A stretch of DNA of 64,000 nt, taken from positions 143,006 through 207,005 of the forward strand of contig NZ_BLAF01000006.1 of the NCBI RefSeq assembly GCF_009687885.1, read 5' to 3'. Below the pieces are notes generated by a model. That model saw only the letters and a program-made list of their open reading frames with translations, made no database searches and was not told where the DNA came from. Every line of letters starts with the position of its first letter. Position 1 is the stretch's first letter. The position numbers and the translations under genes are program-made. Below, piece by piece: positions 40,576 through 49,658 of the stretch. The DNA comes from Acrocarpospora pleiomorpha (lineage in GTDB: Bacteria > Actinomycetota > Actinomycetes > Streptosporangiales > Streptosporangiaceae).

Positions 40576-42337
40576 GCGGCCGCCGCCCAACCACGACAAG
40601 CGGTGGCGGCCGGCGCTGCGCAAGGGCCCGGTGTGCGGGTTCACGCTGCGCGGCAAGACGTGCGAGAAGAAGGGCGCGCACTACTGCGAGCCCCGCGCCG
40701 ACAAGTTCGTCCTGTTCTGCGCCGAGCTGCTCGTGCACACCAAAGGCCCCCACCGGCGTAAGCCGTTCCTGCTGCGCTGGTGGCAGGAGCACGAGATCGC
40801 CCGGCCGCTGTTCGGCGAGGTCATCTGGTCGGAGGAGTGGGAGCGGTACGTCCGCCGCTACCGCGTCGCCCACATCGTGGTCGCGCGCAAGAACGGGAAA
40901 TCCGAGCTGGCCGCGGCCATCCAGCTGTACATGCTCGTCGGCGACGACGAAGAGTTCGCCGAGGTCTACAGCGCGGCCAAGGACAAGGACCAGGCCGCGA
41001 AAGTGTTCGAACCCGCTGTTCGAATGGTCCAGCTCTCGCCGCTGCTGCGCGGCCGGCTGCGCCACCTGAAGGACGCCGGCCGCCTGGTCGACGAGAAGTC
41101 CCACAGCCACTACGGGACCATCACCGCCGACGCCGAGGGCGAGCTGGGCCACAACCCGCACTCCTTCGGCTTGGACGAGGTCCTCTCGCAGCCGGATGGT
41201 TCGCTCTGGACGGCCATGACCACCGCGGCGGGTGCGCGCGAGCAGGAGCTCATGTTCAGCACGACCACCGAGACCAACGACAGCGCCAGTTTCGGCGCCG
41301 AGTTGATCGACGAGGCCGAGCGCGTCATGGAGGATCCCAAGCGCGCGCCGCACGTGTTCGCATTTGTTCGAAAGAGCCCGCGCACGCCGGAGGCGCTGGC
41401 CCGGGTGCGGCGCATCTTCGCCGGCCACCCGGACCTGCCGGTCAGCACCGACGCCTACGACGAGCGGAACTGGAAGTGGCCCAACCCGGCGCTGGACGAC
41501 TTCAAGTCGCGCGAGGCCCTGCGCCGCCAGGCCCTGGAGGCGCGCGGGTCGAAGCTGAAGGAAAACGGGTTCCTTCAGTTCCAGATGAACGCCCGCGTTC
41601 AGCAGGTGACCCGGTACATCAACCTGGATCTGTGGGACGCCTGCGCCGGCGAGATCGCGCCGGGCCCGGACTGGGTGCTGCCGCTCATCGAGGGGCGCAA
41701 GTGCTGGGGCGGCCTGGACCTGTCCAGCAAACTGGACATGACCTCGCTGTGCTACGTGTTCGACAACGGCTGGGCGTGGTGGCGGTTCTGGGCGCCGGAG
41801 TCCATCGCGCCGATCCTGGATGAGCACACCGGCGGCCAGTTCTCCCAGTGGGTCGCCGACGGGTGGGTCGAGCTGACCGACGGCGACACGATCGACTACG
41901 AGGCGATCTACGCCGCCGCGGTCCAGGACAACGACCGGTTCCGGATCGCCGACATCACCTACGACAAGTGGTCGGGCGAGCCGGTGCGGCAGGAGATCGA
42001 GAAGCGCACCGGGCTGACGTTGCACGAGAGCAACACCACCTACGAGCGCATGACCGACCCGATGAAAGAGCTGGCCCGGATCCTGAAGGCGGCCGACGGC
42101 GAGCTGCTGCACGGCGGCAACCCGGTCGCGCGATGGATGGCCGACAACCTGGAGGCCAAAACCCCGGTCGACGATCCGGACCGCTGCCGGCCGGTCAAGC
42201 CCAACCGGGACAAGAGCGGCAAGCGCATCGACGGCATGGTCACCCTGCTGTACGGGATCGACGGCCGGCGCCGTAAGCCGAGTGAATCCATCTACGAGAC
42301 GCGCGGCCTGACCGTGCTCGGAGGCAGGGAGGCGTGA
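40547..42337 (+). CDS. Terminase large subunit
   Basis: 596 residues of the HK97-type (Terminase_1) family. The N-terminal packaging ATPase has a Walker A variant VVARKNGKS (111-119) and a Walker B region SFGLDEV. The C-terminal RNase H-like nuclease has its first catalytic Asp in WGGLDLSSKLDMTSL and a later acidic residue in RIADITYDKWSG. It cuts concatemeric DNA and pumps it into the prohead. It is followed after one base by a small membrane protein. Confidence 0.96.
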   Translation: MTRRRTSSAERPPPNHDKRWRPALRKGPVCGFTLRGKTCEKKGAHYCEPRADKFVLFCAELLVHTKGPHRRKPFLLRWWQEHEIARPLFGEVIWSEEWERYVRRYRVAHIVVARKNGKSELAAAIQLYMLVGDDEEFAEVYSAAKDKDQAAKVFEPAVRMVQLSPLLRGRLRHLKDAGRLVDEKSHSHYGTITADAEGELGHNPHSFGLDEVLSQPDGSLWTAMTTAAGAREQELMFSTTTETNDSASFGAELIDEAERVMEDPKRAPHVFAFVRKSPRTPEALARVRRIFAGHPDLPVSTDAYDERNWKWPNPALDDFKSREALRRQALEARGSKLKENGFLQFQMNARVQQVTRYINLDLWDACAGEIAPGPDWVLPLIEGRKCWGGLDLSSKLDMTSLCYVFDNGWAWWRFWAPESIAPILDEHTGGQFSQWVADGWVELTDGDTIDYEAIYAAAVQDNDRFRIADITYDKWSGEPVRQEIEKRTGLTLHESNTTYERMTDPMKELARILKAADGELLHGGNPVARWMADNLEAKTPVDDPDRCRPVKPNRDKSGKRIDGMVTLLYGIDGRRRKPSESIYETRGLTVLGGREA

Positions 42338-42338
42338 C

Positions 42339-42662
42339 GTGGAGCTAGCAGCAGACCCGGCGATCGAGCCGGAAGAGACGCCGCCGCGGCGGTCGTGGCC
42401 GGTGCGCGCGGCCGCCGCGCTGGGCCGGTGGGTGGACGGTCTGGAACTGGACCGATGGGACGACATCTGTCTGCTCGGCGTGGTCATCCTCGGCGCCGGG
42501 CTGTGGGTGTGGTTCGGGCTCGGCCCGGCTCTGACCGTCACGGGCGTACTGGTGCTCGCGCTCGGCGCGGCCGGCGCGCGCAGCGTCGGCGCCCAGGTTC
42601 TCGACCCGGTCCGCGAGTTGGAACCGCTCGACCCGCCGCGGCGGCCGCTGCGGGGGGCCTGA
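42339..42662 (+). CDS. Small membrane protein between terminase and portal
   Basis: 107 residues from GTG 42339. Two adjacent hydrophobic segments (DICLLGVVILGAGLWVWFGL and ALTVTGVLVLALGAAGA) lie between an acidic/basic N terminus and a Pro/Arg tail. Unknown function; inner-membrane proteins are occasionally inserted at this point in actinophage genomes. Confidence 0.65.
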   Translation: MELAADPAIEPEETPPRRSWPVRAAAALGRWVDGLELDRWDDICLLGVVILGAGLWVWFGLGPALTVTGVLVLALGAAGARSVGAQVLDPVRELEPLDPPRRPLRGA

Positions 42663-42664
42663 CC

Positions 42665-44716
42665 GTGGGCCTGGTCCGCGCTGCCCTGGCGCCCGCCGCA
42701 CGCGCGAGCGTGCTGCCTTCCTCCGACATCGCCACGCCCGAGAAGTGGATCGAGGACTGGTGGGCGGGCGGATCGGCCGCGGCCGGGGTGCACGTCTCGG
42801 AGGAGACCGCCCTCCACTACAGCCCGTTCTTCGCCGGCATCCGGGTGATCTCCGAGGACCTGGCCTCGCTGCCGCTCATCACCTACGAGCGGCTGCCGCG
42901 CGGCAAGCGGCGGGCGACCGAGCACGCCCTGTACGGGGTGCTGCACGACCAGCCCAACCCGTTCATGTCCAGCGTCGCGCTGCGGGAGACGCTGCAGGGG
43001 CACGCGATGACCTGGCGCGGCGGGTACGCCAACATCGTCCGCAACGGCGCCGGCAACGTGGTCGAGCTGTGGCCGCTGAGGCCCGAGCGGACCAAGCCGG
43101 AGATCAAGCGCACCAGCTCGGGCAAGTTCACCTTGATGTACCGCTACACCGACGACGTCAACGGCATCTACGCCATGCTGCACCCCGACGAGGTCCTGCA
43201 CGTGCACGGCCTGGGCAGCAACGGCATCGAGGGCTACTCGCTGGTATCGCTCGCGCGGCAGTCCATCGGGCTGGGCCTGGCCACCGAGCGGTACGGCAGC
43301 GCCCTGTTCTCCAACGGCTCCCGCCCCTCCGGCGTGCTCAAGACGCCCAAGGTGCTCGGCCCGCCCGCCTCCAAGCGGCTGCGGGCCGACTGGGAGGAGA
43401 TGCACCGCGGGCTCGACAACGCCCAGCGGATCGCGATCCTGGAAGAGGGCATGGAGTGGGAGTCGATCGGGATGAACCCCGAGGACGCCCAGTTCCTGGA
43501 GACCCGCAAGTTCAGCGTCGCCGACATGGCCCGCTGGCTGCGCCTGCCCCCGCACAAGATCGGCGACCTGGAGCACGCGACCTACACCAACATCGAGCAC
43601 CAGGCGCTCGACTACGTCACCAGCGCGCTGCGGATCTGGCTGGTCCGCTGGGAGCAGGCGATCTACACCCGGCTGCTGACCGCTGGCGAGCGGCCGCGGT
43701 TCTTCGCCGAGCACCTGGTCGACGGGCTGCTGCGGGGCGACACCAAGAGCCGATACGAGGCCTACCGGATCGGCCGCAACTGGGGCTGGCTGAGCGCGGA
43801 CGACGTGGCCGAGATGGAGAACCGCAACCCGCTGCCGGACGGGCGCGGCGAGGTGTACCTGATCCCGCTCAACATGGTCCCCGCGCCCAGCCCGAAAGAG
43901 CTGGAGGATGCCAAGAAGGCGCCGCCCGCCCCGGCGCCGCCACCGCCGGCGCCGCTGCCGGACGACCCGGAGGAGGATCCGCGCGGGCTCGGGCTGCGCG
44001 GCCGCGGCCTGCCGGTGCGGGAGAAGATCGCCGACCGGTACGCGGCGCTGATCGAGGCCGCCGACGTCGGCCTGGCCGAGCTGGAACAGGAGCGCGTGAC
44101 CGCCCTGGTCGAGGAGCACCTGACCGGCGGGGTGATCAGCGAGCAGGCGTTCCTGGACGCGCTGCAGGAGCTCTACCGCGGCACGATCATGCAGCGCACC
44201 AGCGAGGTCTGGACGCCGCTGTTCGGGGAGTTCGCCGCAGCGATCGCCGAGGACGCCGCGGCCGATGTCGCCTACGACGCCGCGGTGGACCTGCAGCAGT
44301 GGGTGGCCTCCTACGTCGCCAGCCACGTCGGCTACCGGATCGCCTCCGAGCTCGGCCAGCTGACCGCCCAGCTCGGCGCGTCCAGCCCGGCGGCCGCCGT
44401 CCTGGCACGGCTGGCCAAGTGGGTCAACGAGCGGCCCGGGCGGATCGCCGCCTGGCAGCGCGTCCAGCTGGCCAACGCCAGCGCGCGGGAAGTCTGGCGG
44501 GCGGCCGGCGTGCGGTCGGTCCGCTGGGTGACCATCGGGTCCGAGGACTGCGCCTACTGCGGCGCGCTGGACGGCGCCATCGCCGACATCGAAAGCCCGT
44601 TCGTCGCGCAGGGCGCCCAGCTCGACGGCGCCGAGGGCCAGCAGCTGGCCGTCGACCGCAACATCCACCACCCGCCGCTGCATCCCGGCTGTGACTGCCA
44701 GCTGGTGCCCGCCTGA
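42665..44716 (+). CDS. Portal protein fused to MuF-like minor head protein
   Basis: 683 residues from GTG 42665, 2 bases after the preceding stop. Residues 1 to about 420 are an HK97-type portal (ALHYSPFFAGIRVISEDLASLPLITYERLPRGK; MARWLRLPPHKIGDLEHATYTNIEHQALDYV). A Pro-rich linker (about 420-450) leads to a helical region and a C-terminal MuF/SPP1 gp7-like domain ending CAYCGALDG...PPLHPGCDCQLVPA. These are separate genes in most siphophages. The portal forms the dodecameric DNA gate, and the MuF domain usually lies inside the head. Confidence 0.93.
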   Translation: MGLVRAALAPAARASVLPSSDIATPEKWIEDWWAGGSAAAGVHVSEETALHYSPFFAGIRVISEDLASLPLITYERLPRGKRRATEHALYGVLHDQPNPFMSSVALRETLQGHAMTWRGGYANIVRNGAGNVVELWPLRPERTKPEIKRTSSGKFTLMYRYTDDVNGIYAMLHPDEVLHVHGLGSNGIEGYSLVSLARQSIGLGLATERYGSALFSNGSRPSGVLKTPKVLGPPASKRLRADWEEMHRGLDNAQRIAILEEGMEWESIGMNPEDAQFLETRKFSVADMARWLRLPPHKIGDLEHATYTNIEHQALDYVTSALRIWLVRWEQAIYTRLLTAGERPRFFAEHLVDGLLRGDTKSRYEAYRIGRNWGWLSADDVAEMENRNPLPDGRGEVYLIPLNMVPAPSPKELEDAKKAPPAPAPPPPAPLPDDPEEDPRGLGLRGRGLPVREKIADRYAALIEAADVGLAELEQERVTALVEEHLTGGVISEQAFLDALQELYRGTIMQRTSEVWTPLFGEFAAAIAEDAAADVAYDAAVDLQQWVASYVASHVGYRIASELGQLTAQLGASSPAAAVLARLAKWVNERPGRIAAWQRVQLANASAREVWRAAGVRSVRWVTIGSEDCAYCGALDGAIADIESPFVAQGAQLDGAEGQQLAVDRNIHHPPLHPGCDCQLVPA

Positions 44717-44728
44717 CAGGGAGTGATC

Positions 44729-44920
44729 ATGAATACTGCGAGTCCGCCCCCGGGTATCGAGGCGGGCCACTGCGCGCGGTGCCGCTGCGCCGCCGAACGC
44801 GGGGCCTCCGGCGCCTGGTGGCACCTTCGCCCGCCGTCGGCCGCGTGCGCCTCACCCCTCGCCGTCCAGCCGTTGGCGATCTTCGTGCCCGGCCCGGCCG
44901 ACCCCTTCGGGAGGAACTGA
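44729..44920 (+). CDS. Small Cys-containing phage protein
   Basis: 63 residues from ATG 44729 (GTG 44723 is also in frame). The core EAGHCARCRCAAERG looks like a zinc knuckle. Otherwise it is Pro/Ala-rich. Its stop overlaps the protease start by one base. No family recognised. Confidence 0.5.
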   Translation: MNTASPPPGIEAGHCARCRCAAERGASGAWWHLRPPSAACASPLAVQPLAIFVPGPADPFGRN

Positions 44921-45552
44921 TGAGCGTGCGGCACCTGCGCGGGTACGGCTACGCCGACATCGCCCGCGCCGCCGAGGGCGGGCCCATCCCGTTCACCGCG
45001 GCCACCGCTGGCATCAAGGCCGACGGCCTGGACCTGCAGATGTCCGGCCTGGACCTGGCCCGCTACCGCAACAACCCGGTGATCATGTACGACCACGAGT
45101 ACTGGGGGCGGGACGCGCTGCCGATCGGCCGCGCGGCCGAGGTCACGGTCGAGGGCGACAAGCTGCGGGCCCTGCTCGACTTCGACCTGGAGGACGACTT
45201 CGCCGCCAAGGTCGACCGGAAGATCCGCAAGGGCTACCTCAACGCGGTGTCGGTCGGGTTCGGCGTCCACGACATCGACGAGCACGGCGTGCCCGACATG
45301 TGGGAGCTGTATGAGATCTCCGTCGTGCCCTTGCCGCTGGACCCGGACGCGATCGCCGATCCGGACCGGGCCGGCGCGCTCGCGCTGGCCCGCGCCCTGA
45401 CCGGCGGCCGCCGCGGTGCGCTCGACCCGGACGCGGTCCGCGCGGCGATCACCGCCCTGCAGGGCATGCTCCCCGACCAGCCGCCGGCCAAGGATCCGGC
45501 GGACGACGCCGCCCGAGCGCGGCGGCTGCGCCTCCTCGAGGCGACTGTTTAA
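44920..45552 (+). CDS. HK97-family prohead protease
   Basis: 210 residues. S78-type protease with catalytic His59 (MYDHEYWG) and Ser111 (LNAVSVGFGV) in the herpesvirus-assemblin-like fold. It cleaves scaffolding and capsid delta domains during head maturation. The C-terminal 60 residues are helical and may serve as scaffold. The stop codon sits in a perfect 11-base tandem repeat (45542-45563). Confidence 0.93.
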   Translation: MSVRHLRGYGYADIARAAEGGPIPFTAATAGIKADGLDLQMSGLDLARYRNNPVIMYDHEYWGRDALPIGRAAEVTVEGDKLRALLDFDLEDDFAAKVDRKIRKGYLNAVSVGFGVHDIDEHGVPDMWELYEISVVPLPLDPDAIADPDRAGALALARALTGGRRGALDPDAVRAAITALQGMLPDQPPAKDPADDAARARRLRLLEATV

Positions 45553-45636
45553 CGACTGTTTAACCCATCCGATCTCCGCCACAGGGCCGGTCCGGTCCTG
45601 CGCTGGCGGCTGTCCGCATCACGAATGGAGGCAGGC

Positions 45637-46875
45637 GTGGACATCAACGCCTTGCGGCAGAAGCGCGCCCAGCTGGCCAAGGACGCGCGCAGCATCATGG
45701 ACGGCGCCCAGGCGCTGGGCCGCGCGATGAGCGGGGAGGAGGAGACCCGCTTCGACAAGCTCATGGACGAGGCCGACGGGCTGGACCGCACGATCGAACG
45801 GGAGGAGAAGCTCCGCGAGCGGGAGAAGCGCGACGCGGCGATCAACCCGCCCAAAGACGATCCGAACGGGCCCGGCACGGGCAGCGAGGAAGAGCGCAAG
45901 GCGCGCGCGTGGAGCGCCTTCCTGCGCGACGGCCGCGCCGCCATGAACGAGGAGCAGATCCGGGCGCTGAACATGGGCAGCGACCCGGAGGGCGGCTACC
46001 TGGTCGCCCCGCAGCAGTGGGTGCAGATGCTGCTGAAGAACCTGGACGACGCGGTGCCCATGCGCGAGCTGGCCACCGTCATGACCCTGACCGAGGGCGA
46101 GAGCCTCGGCGTGCCCACCCTGGACACCGACCTGAACGACGCGGACTGGACCGCGGAGGTGGCCACCGGCAGCCAGGACGACGCGCTGCGGTTCGGCGGC
46201 CGCGAGCTGCGCCCGCACCCCCTGGCCAAGCGCGTCAAGATCTCCCGCACCCTGCTGCGCCGCGCCTCGATGGACCCCGAGGCGATCGTGCGGGCCCGCC
46301 TGGAGTACAAGTTCGGGGTCACCCAGGAGAAGGCGTTCATGACCGGCAACGGCAACCAGAAGCCGCTGGGCCTGTTCACCGCCTCCAACCAGGGCATCTC
46401 CACCAACCGCGACGTCGCCGTGGGCAGCATCGCCAGCGATGAGTGGGACATCAGCGGTGAGGGGCTGATCGACGCCAAGTACACCCTCAAGGCGGCCTAC
46501 CACGCCAAGGCGCGGTGGCTGTTTCACCGCAACTCCATCGCCCGGATCCGCAAGATCCGCACCGACTCCGGCGCGGCCGCCGGCACCGGCCAGTTCATCT
46601 GGCAGCCGGGCCTGGCCCAGGACCGGCCCGACACCATCCTGGACGTCCCCTACACCCTGTCGGAGTGGGTTCCCTCCACCTACACCGACGGCAGCTACGT
46701 CGGCATGATCGCCGACTTCTCCTTCTACTGGATCGTGGACGCCCTCGACATGGAACTGCAGCGCCTGGTCGAGCTGTACGCCGAGACCAACCAGGTGGGG
46801 TTCATCGGCCGCCTGGAAACCGACGCGATGCCGATCCTGGAGGAGCCGTTCGTCCGCCTGAAGGTCGTGGCCTGA
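45637..46875 (+). CDS. Major capsid protein, HK97 fold
   Basis: 412 residues from GTG 45637 (GGAGG 5 bases upstream; ATG 45625 overlaps that ribosome site). The first 110 residues are a charged coiled-coil delta/scaffold domain (RQKRAQLAKDARSIMDGAQALG; DRTIEREEKLREREKRDA), expected to be removed by the protease. The HK97 core follows: GGYLVAPQQWVQMLLKNLDDAVPMRELATV; SISRTLLRRASMDPEAIVRARLEYKFGVTQEKAFMTGNGNQKPLG is the E-loop/P-domain region. The end DAMPILEEPFVRLKV is typical. Confidence 0.95.
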   Translation: MDINALRQKRAQLAKDARSIMDGAQALGRAMSGEEETRFDKLMDEADGLDRTIEREEKLREREKRDAAINPPKDDPNGPGTGSEEERKARAWSAFLRDGRAAMNEEQIRALNMGSDPEGGYLVAPQQWVQMLLKNLDDAVPMRELATVMTLTEGESLGVPTLDTDLNDADWTAEVATGSQDDALRFGGRELRPHPLAKRVKISRTLLRRASMDPEAIVRARLEYKFGVTQEKAFMTGNGNQKPLGLFTASNQGISTNRDVAVGSIASDEWDISGEGLIDAKYTLKAAYHAKARWLFHRNSIARIRKIRTDSGAAAGTGQFIWQPGLAQDRPDTILDVPYTLSEWVPSTYTDGSYVGMIADFSFYWIVDALDMELQRLVELYAETNQVGFIGRLETDAMPILEEPFVRLKVVA

Positions 46876-47183
46876 TGCTGCCCTTCACATCCCTGTCCGA
46901 AGCCACCGCGGCAGCGACCGGTGAGGCGAAGGACCTGGAGGCGATCAAGGGGCGCCACACCATGATCGTCACCGTGACCGGCGCTCCCACCAGCGCCACG
47001 GTCCTGCTGGAGGGCTCGCACGACGGGGTGAGGTGGGCGGTCCTGGATGAGCTCTCCGAGCAAGGTCAAGGCGGCCTTGTCACCCCGGCCACCGCCCACC
47101 TCGTCCGCTACGTCCGCGCCCGCCTGCAAACCCTGTCAGGCGGGTCGGATCCCACGGTTACCGCGACGATCGCCAGCGACTGA
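46875..47183 (+). CDS. Hypothetical virion-type protein
   Basis: 102 residues, start overlapping the capsid stop by one base. It has a discoidin-like beta pattern (HTMIVTVTGAPTSATVLLEGSHDGVRWAVLDELSEQGQGGLV), as in small phage surface proteins that bind sugar or decorate capsids. Unknown role; placement supports head decoration. Confidence 0.65.
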   Translation: MLPFTSLSEATAAATGEAKDLEAIKGRHTMIVTVTGAPTSATVLLEGSHDGVRWAVLDELSEQGQGGLVTPATAHLVRYVRARLQTLSGGSDPTVTATIASD

Positions 47184-47198
47184 ACCTGAAGGAGAAAC

Positions 47199-47612
47199 AT
47201 GTCCAGGCTGGACCTGAAGAACAACATCGGCGCCGTCATCTCGCTGCCGGCCGCCAACCGCTCCGACCCCGCGGTGCCGGTCAACGGCACCGGCGTCGAC
47301 CTGACCGGCTACGACGGCGCACTGGTCATCATCCACGCCGGCACCATCGGCGGCACGGTGAACCCCTCCCAGACCTTCGAGGTCCAGGAGTCCGACGACA
47401 ACGCCTCCTTCACCCCGGTGGCCGACGGCGACCTGGACGGAACCGAGCCGACGGTCGCGGCGGCCAACGACGAGCAGCTGCACATCATCGGCTACAAGGG
47501 CATCAAGCGCTACATCCGCGTCTCGGTGACCGCCAAGGCCGGAACCACGCCGGCGCTGGTATCGGACGCCATCGTGCTGCGCAACCGCGGCCGCAAGCTG
47601 CCCCTGTCCTAG
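47199..47612 (+). CDS. Head decoration-type protein
   Basis: 137 residues with strong AAGGAG ribosome site. A beta-sandwich pattern (NNIGAVISLPAANRSDPAVPVNGTGVDLTGYDGALVIIHAG; FEVQESDDNASFTPVADGDL; KRYIRVSVTAKAG) is similar to phage proteins located between capsid and connector genes. It probably decorates the head. A hairpin terminator follows. Confidence 0.68.
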   Translation: MSRLDLKNNIGAVISLPAANRSDPAVPVNGTGVDLTGYDGALVIIHAGTIGGTVNPSQTFEVQESDDNASFTPVADGDLDGTEPTVAAANDEQLHIIGYKGIKRYIRVSVTAKAGTTPALVSDAIVLRNRGRKLPLS

Positions 47613-47626
47613 ATCACCCCCGTTCC

Positions 47627-47662
47627 CCTGTGGCCGGGTGTGTCCCCGTGCCCGGCCACAGG
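47627..47662 (+). terminator. Hairpin after the capsid/decoration genes
   Basis: A perfect 12-bp stem CCTGTGGCCGGG (47627-47638) pairs with 47651-47662 with a 12-base loop. It lies 15 bases after a stop codon. No T-run follows. It could lower expression of downstream genes relative to capsid. Confidence 0.7.
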
Positions 47663-47685
47663 CACCACCCGAAGGAGAAGAGATC

Positions 47686-47979
47686 ATGTGGGTCGAGATG
47701 CTGCGGTTGCACGCCGACGCGGAGCGAAGCGTCGGCCCGGGCCAGCGTGCCCAGTTTCCCAACGAGACCGCCGAAAAGCTGATCGCCGACGGCGCCGCCG
47801 TACAGTGCGAAGGCCCGGACGGCGAGATCCGAACCCGGCCCGTCGAACAGCCCGCCCGCGGCGGCCGCGGTAAGGCACCGGCCAAGAAGCCCGCCGCCAA
47901 GCAGCCGCCCGAGACCGGCGGCGGCCAGGGCCAGGGCGACGGCCAGGGCGACGGCACCCAGCAGCCGCCGGCCGAGTAA
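47686..47979 (+). CDS. Small phage protein with low-complexity tail
   Basis: 97 residues from ATG 47686. A short folded start (WVEMLRLHADAERSVGPGQRAQFPNETAEKLIADGAAV) resembles small connector-region proteins. It is followed by a Lys/Pro/Gly/Gln-rich tail with GQGDGQGDG. The stop overlaps the next start (TAATG). Confidence 0.6.
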   Translation: MWVEMLRLHADAERSVGPGQRAQFPNETAEKLIADGAAVQCEGPDGEIRTRPVEQPARGGRGKAPAKKPAAKQPPETGGGQGQGDGQGDGTQQPPAE

Positions 47980-48533
47980 TGGCCTACGCCACGGCTGAGG
48001 AGTTCGCCGTCCTGCTCGGCCGGGGCGAGGACGGCCTGACCGAGAACGAGCGCGCCCGGGCCGAGCTGAACCTGGAGCTGGCCACCGGCGAGATCGACAA
48101 CGCCACCGGCCAGTCCCTGCAGCTGGCCAGCCAGACCGAAACCCTGGACGGGCCCGGCGGCCGCCACCTGATCCTGCCGCGCTGGCCGGTCACCGCGATC
48201 GACTCGGTCACCGTGCTGGACGAGGACGACGAGCCGACCGAGCTGGTCTACGGCACCGACTACCGGTGGAGCACGAACGGCATCCTGACCCGCCGCCGCT
48301 GCTACTGGCCCTGCCGGCAGCGATCGGTGATCGTGGCCTGGACCGCCGGGCACGCCCCGATCCCGGCCGTCGCCCGGTCGATCTGCCTGCGGCTGGCGCG
48401 CTCCGGCTGGGAGAACCCGGCCGGTAAGACCAGCGAAAGGCTCGCCGACTGGCAGGCGGCCTGGGCGGTGGCCGGCATCGCGCTGACCACCGAGGAGATC
48501 AACCGGCTCGGCCCCTACTCGGCGCGCACATGA
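47979..48533 (+). CDS. Head-tail connector protein
   Basis: 184 residues. A helical start (YATAEEFAVLLGRGEDGLTENERARAELNLELATGEIDNATGQ) is followed by a beta region with RWPVTAIDSVTVLDEDDEPTELVYGTDYRWS, as in the gp6/gp15-type adaptors of HK97-like phages. These form the ring beneath the portal. The stop overlaps the next start by 4 bases. Confidence 0.82.
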   Translation: MAYATAEEFAVLLGRGEDGLTENERARAELNLELATGEIDNATGQSLQLASQTETLDGPGGRHLILPRWPVTAIDSVTVLDEDDEPTELVYGTDYRWSTNGILTRRRCYWPCRQRSVIVAWTAGHAPIPAVARSICLRLARSGWENPAGKTSERLADWQAAWAVAGIALTTEEINRLGPYSART

Positions 48534-48862
48534 GCATCGATCACCTGCTCAACACCACGGCGGCGGTCACCCGCAAGGACGACACCGACGACGGCGGCGG
48601 CGGCCGCGCCTCGGCCTGGGTGGCGGTCGGCATCCTGCCGTGCCGCCGCTCCCAGCCGACCGCGATCGAGCGTGAGGTGGCCGCGGCCGGCGGCGGCGAC
48701 CTGAGCTGGCCGGTGTACTTCTCGGCCGGCGCCGACATCAAGCGCGGCGACCGGCTGCAGGTCGACGGCCTGGCCCTGGAGGTCCTGGCGGTCTACCCGC
48801 CCTCCCAGCACATCTACCTGCGCGCCGACTGCCGGCACCGGCAGGGAGAGGAGCCGCTGTAG
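48530..48862 (+). CDS. Head closure / head-tail joining protein
   Basis: 110 residues of mostly beta structure: LLNTTAAVTRKDDTDDGGGGRASAWVAVGILPCRRSQPT and GADIKRGDRLQVDGLALEVLAVYPPSQHIYLRADCR. This is the stopper type (SPP1 gp16-like), consistent with its place after the adaptor. It overlaps the next gene by one base. Confidence 0.78.
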   Translation: MSIDHLLNTTAAVTRKDDTDDGGGGRASAWVAVGILPCRRSQPTAIEREVAAAGGGDLSWPVYFSAGADIKRGDRLQVDGLALEVLAVYPPSQHIYLRADCRHRQGEEPL

Positions 48863-49221
48863 TGGACATCGACATCGACGCGCGAGCCGTCCGCCGGCAG
48901 ATCCACCGCATGTTCAACGACATCGACGGCGCCGGCGGGGACGTCGCCGCGGAGTGGGCCGAGCACGTGCAGGACCACGCCGTCGCCGACGTCGCGGTGG
49001 ACACCGGGTTCCTGGGCGCGCACATCGACAAGCGGGTCAGCAAGAAGAGGATGACGGCTCAGGTCGGCGTGTTCGAGCCCGACGGCTACTACTCGATCTT
49101 CGTGGAGAAGGGCACCGAATCCATGGACGCCCAGCCGTTCCTGGAGCCCGCGGCCGAGGACGCCAACGCCCACCTGGAGGAGATCACCCGCCGGGCCATC
49201 GATCGGTGGCTGCCCGAGTGA
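48862..49221 (+). CDS. HK97 gp10-like tail completion protein
   Basis: 119 residues from GTG 48862. The family ending YSIFVEKGTESMDAQPFLEPAAEDA is clear. An N-terminal helix and beta region complete the fold. It is involved in head-tail joining in HK97-like phages. It overlaps the next gene by 4 bases. Confidence 0.88.
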   Translation: MDIDIDARAVRRQIHRMFNDIDGAGGDVAAEWAEHVQDHAVADVAVDTGFLGAHIDKRVSKKRMTAQVGVFEPDGYYSIFVEKGTESMDAQPFLEPAAEDANAHLEEITRRAIDRWLPE

Positions 49222-49649
49222 GCGCACTCTGGCCGGTCCAACAGGCCATCCACGCCAAGGTCCACCCGGCCGCGCAGGCGGCCACCAGCGGCCCGCTGGC
49301 CGAGGTGAGCGGCCTGTGGGACGAGCCGCCCGAGGGCAGCACGGTGCCCTACCTGACGTTCGGCGAGATCACCGAGACGCCCATGGACGACCACACCTCG
49401 CGCGGCTACGAGGTGATCGTGATCATCAACGCGTGGTCGGACTACACGGGCAACCGGCAGGCCTCGCTGATCATCGCCGAGGTGGTCGCGCTGCTGCACC
49501 GCCAGCCCCTGGACATCGACGGCTGGGACCTGATCTCCATCGCCCACAAGGCCGACGGCGTCCGCAAGACCAGCGGCAACCAGAGCCCGAACCGCCGCCA
49601 GGCCCAGGCCCGATTCCGGGTCTGGGTCACCCAACCCCGACAGAACTAG
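49218..49649 (+). CDS. Tail terminator-type protein (DUF3168-like)
   Basis: 143 residues from GTG 49218. Pattern of tail terminators: LWPVQQAIHAKVHPAAQAA, GSTVPYLTFGEITETPMDDHTSRGYEVIVIINAWSDYTGNRQASLIIAEVVALLHRQPL, and a closing strand ARFRVWV. It caps tail tubes once they reach full length. Confidence 0.85.
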   Translation: MSALWPVQQAIHAKVHPAAQAATSGPLAEVSGLWDEPPEGSTVPYLTFGEITETPMDDHTSRGYEVIVIINAWSDYTGNRQASLIIAEVVALLHRQPLDIDGWDLISIAHKADGVRKTSGNQSPNRRQAQARFRVWVTQPRQN

Positions 49650-49658
49650 GAGGCGCCG

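Noticed and set aside
40568..44824. A very long open minus-strand frame (about 1418 codons) opposite the terminase and portal genes
   Set aside because: It mirrors the codon phase of GC-rich genes, has no recognisable domain, and the plus strand encodes clear terminase and portal proteins. It is an antisense artefact.
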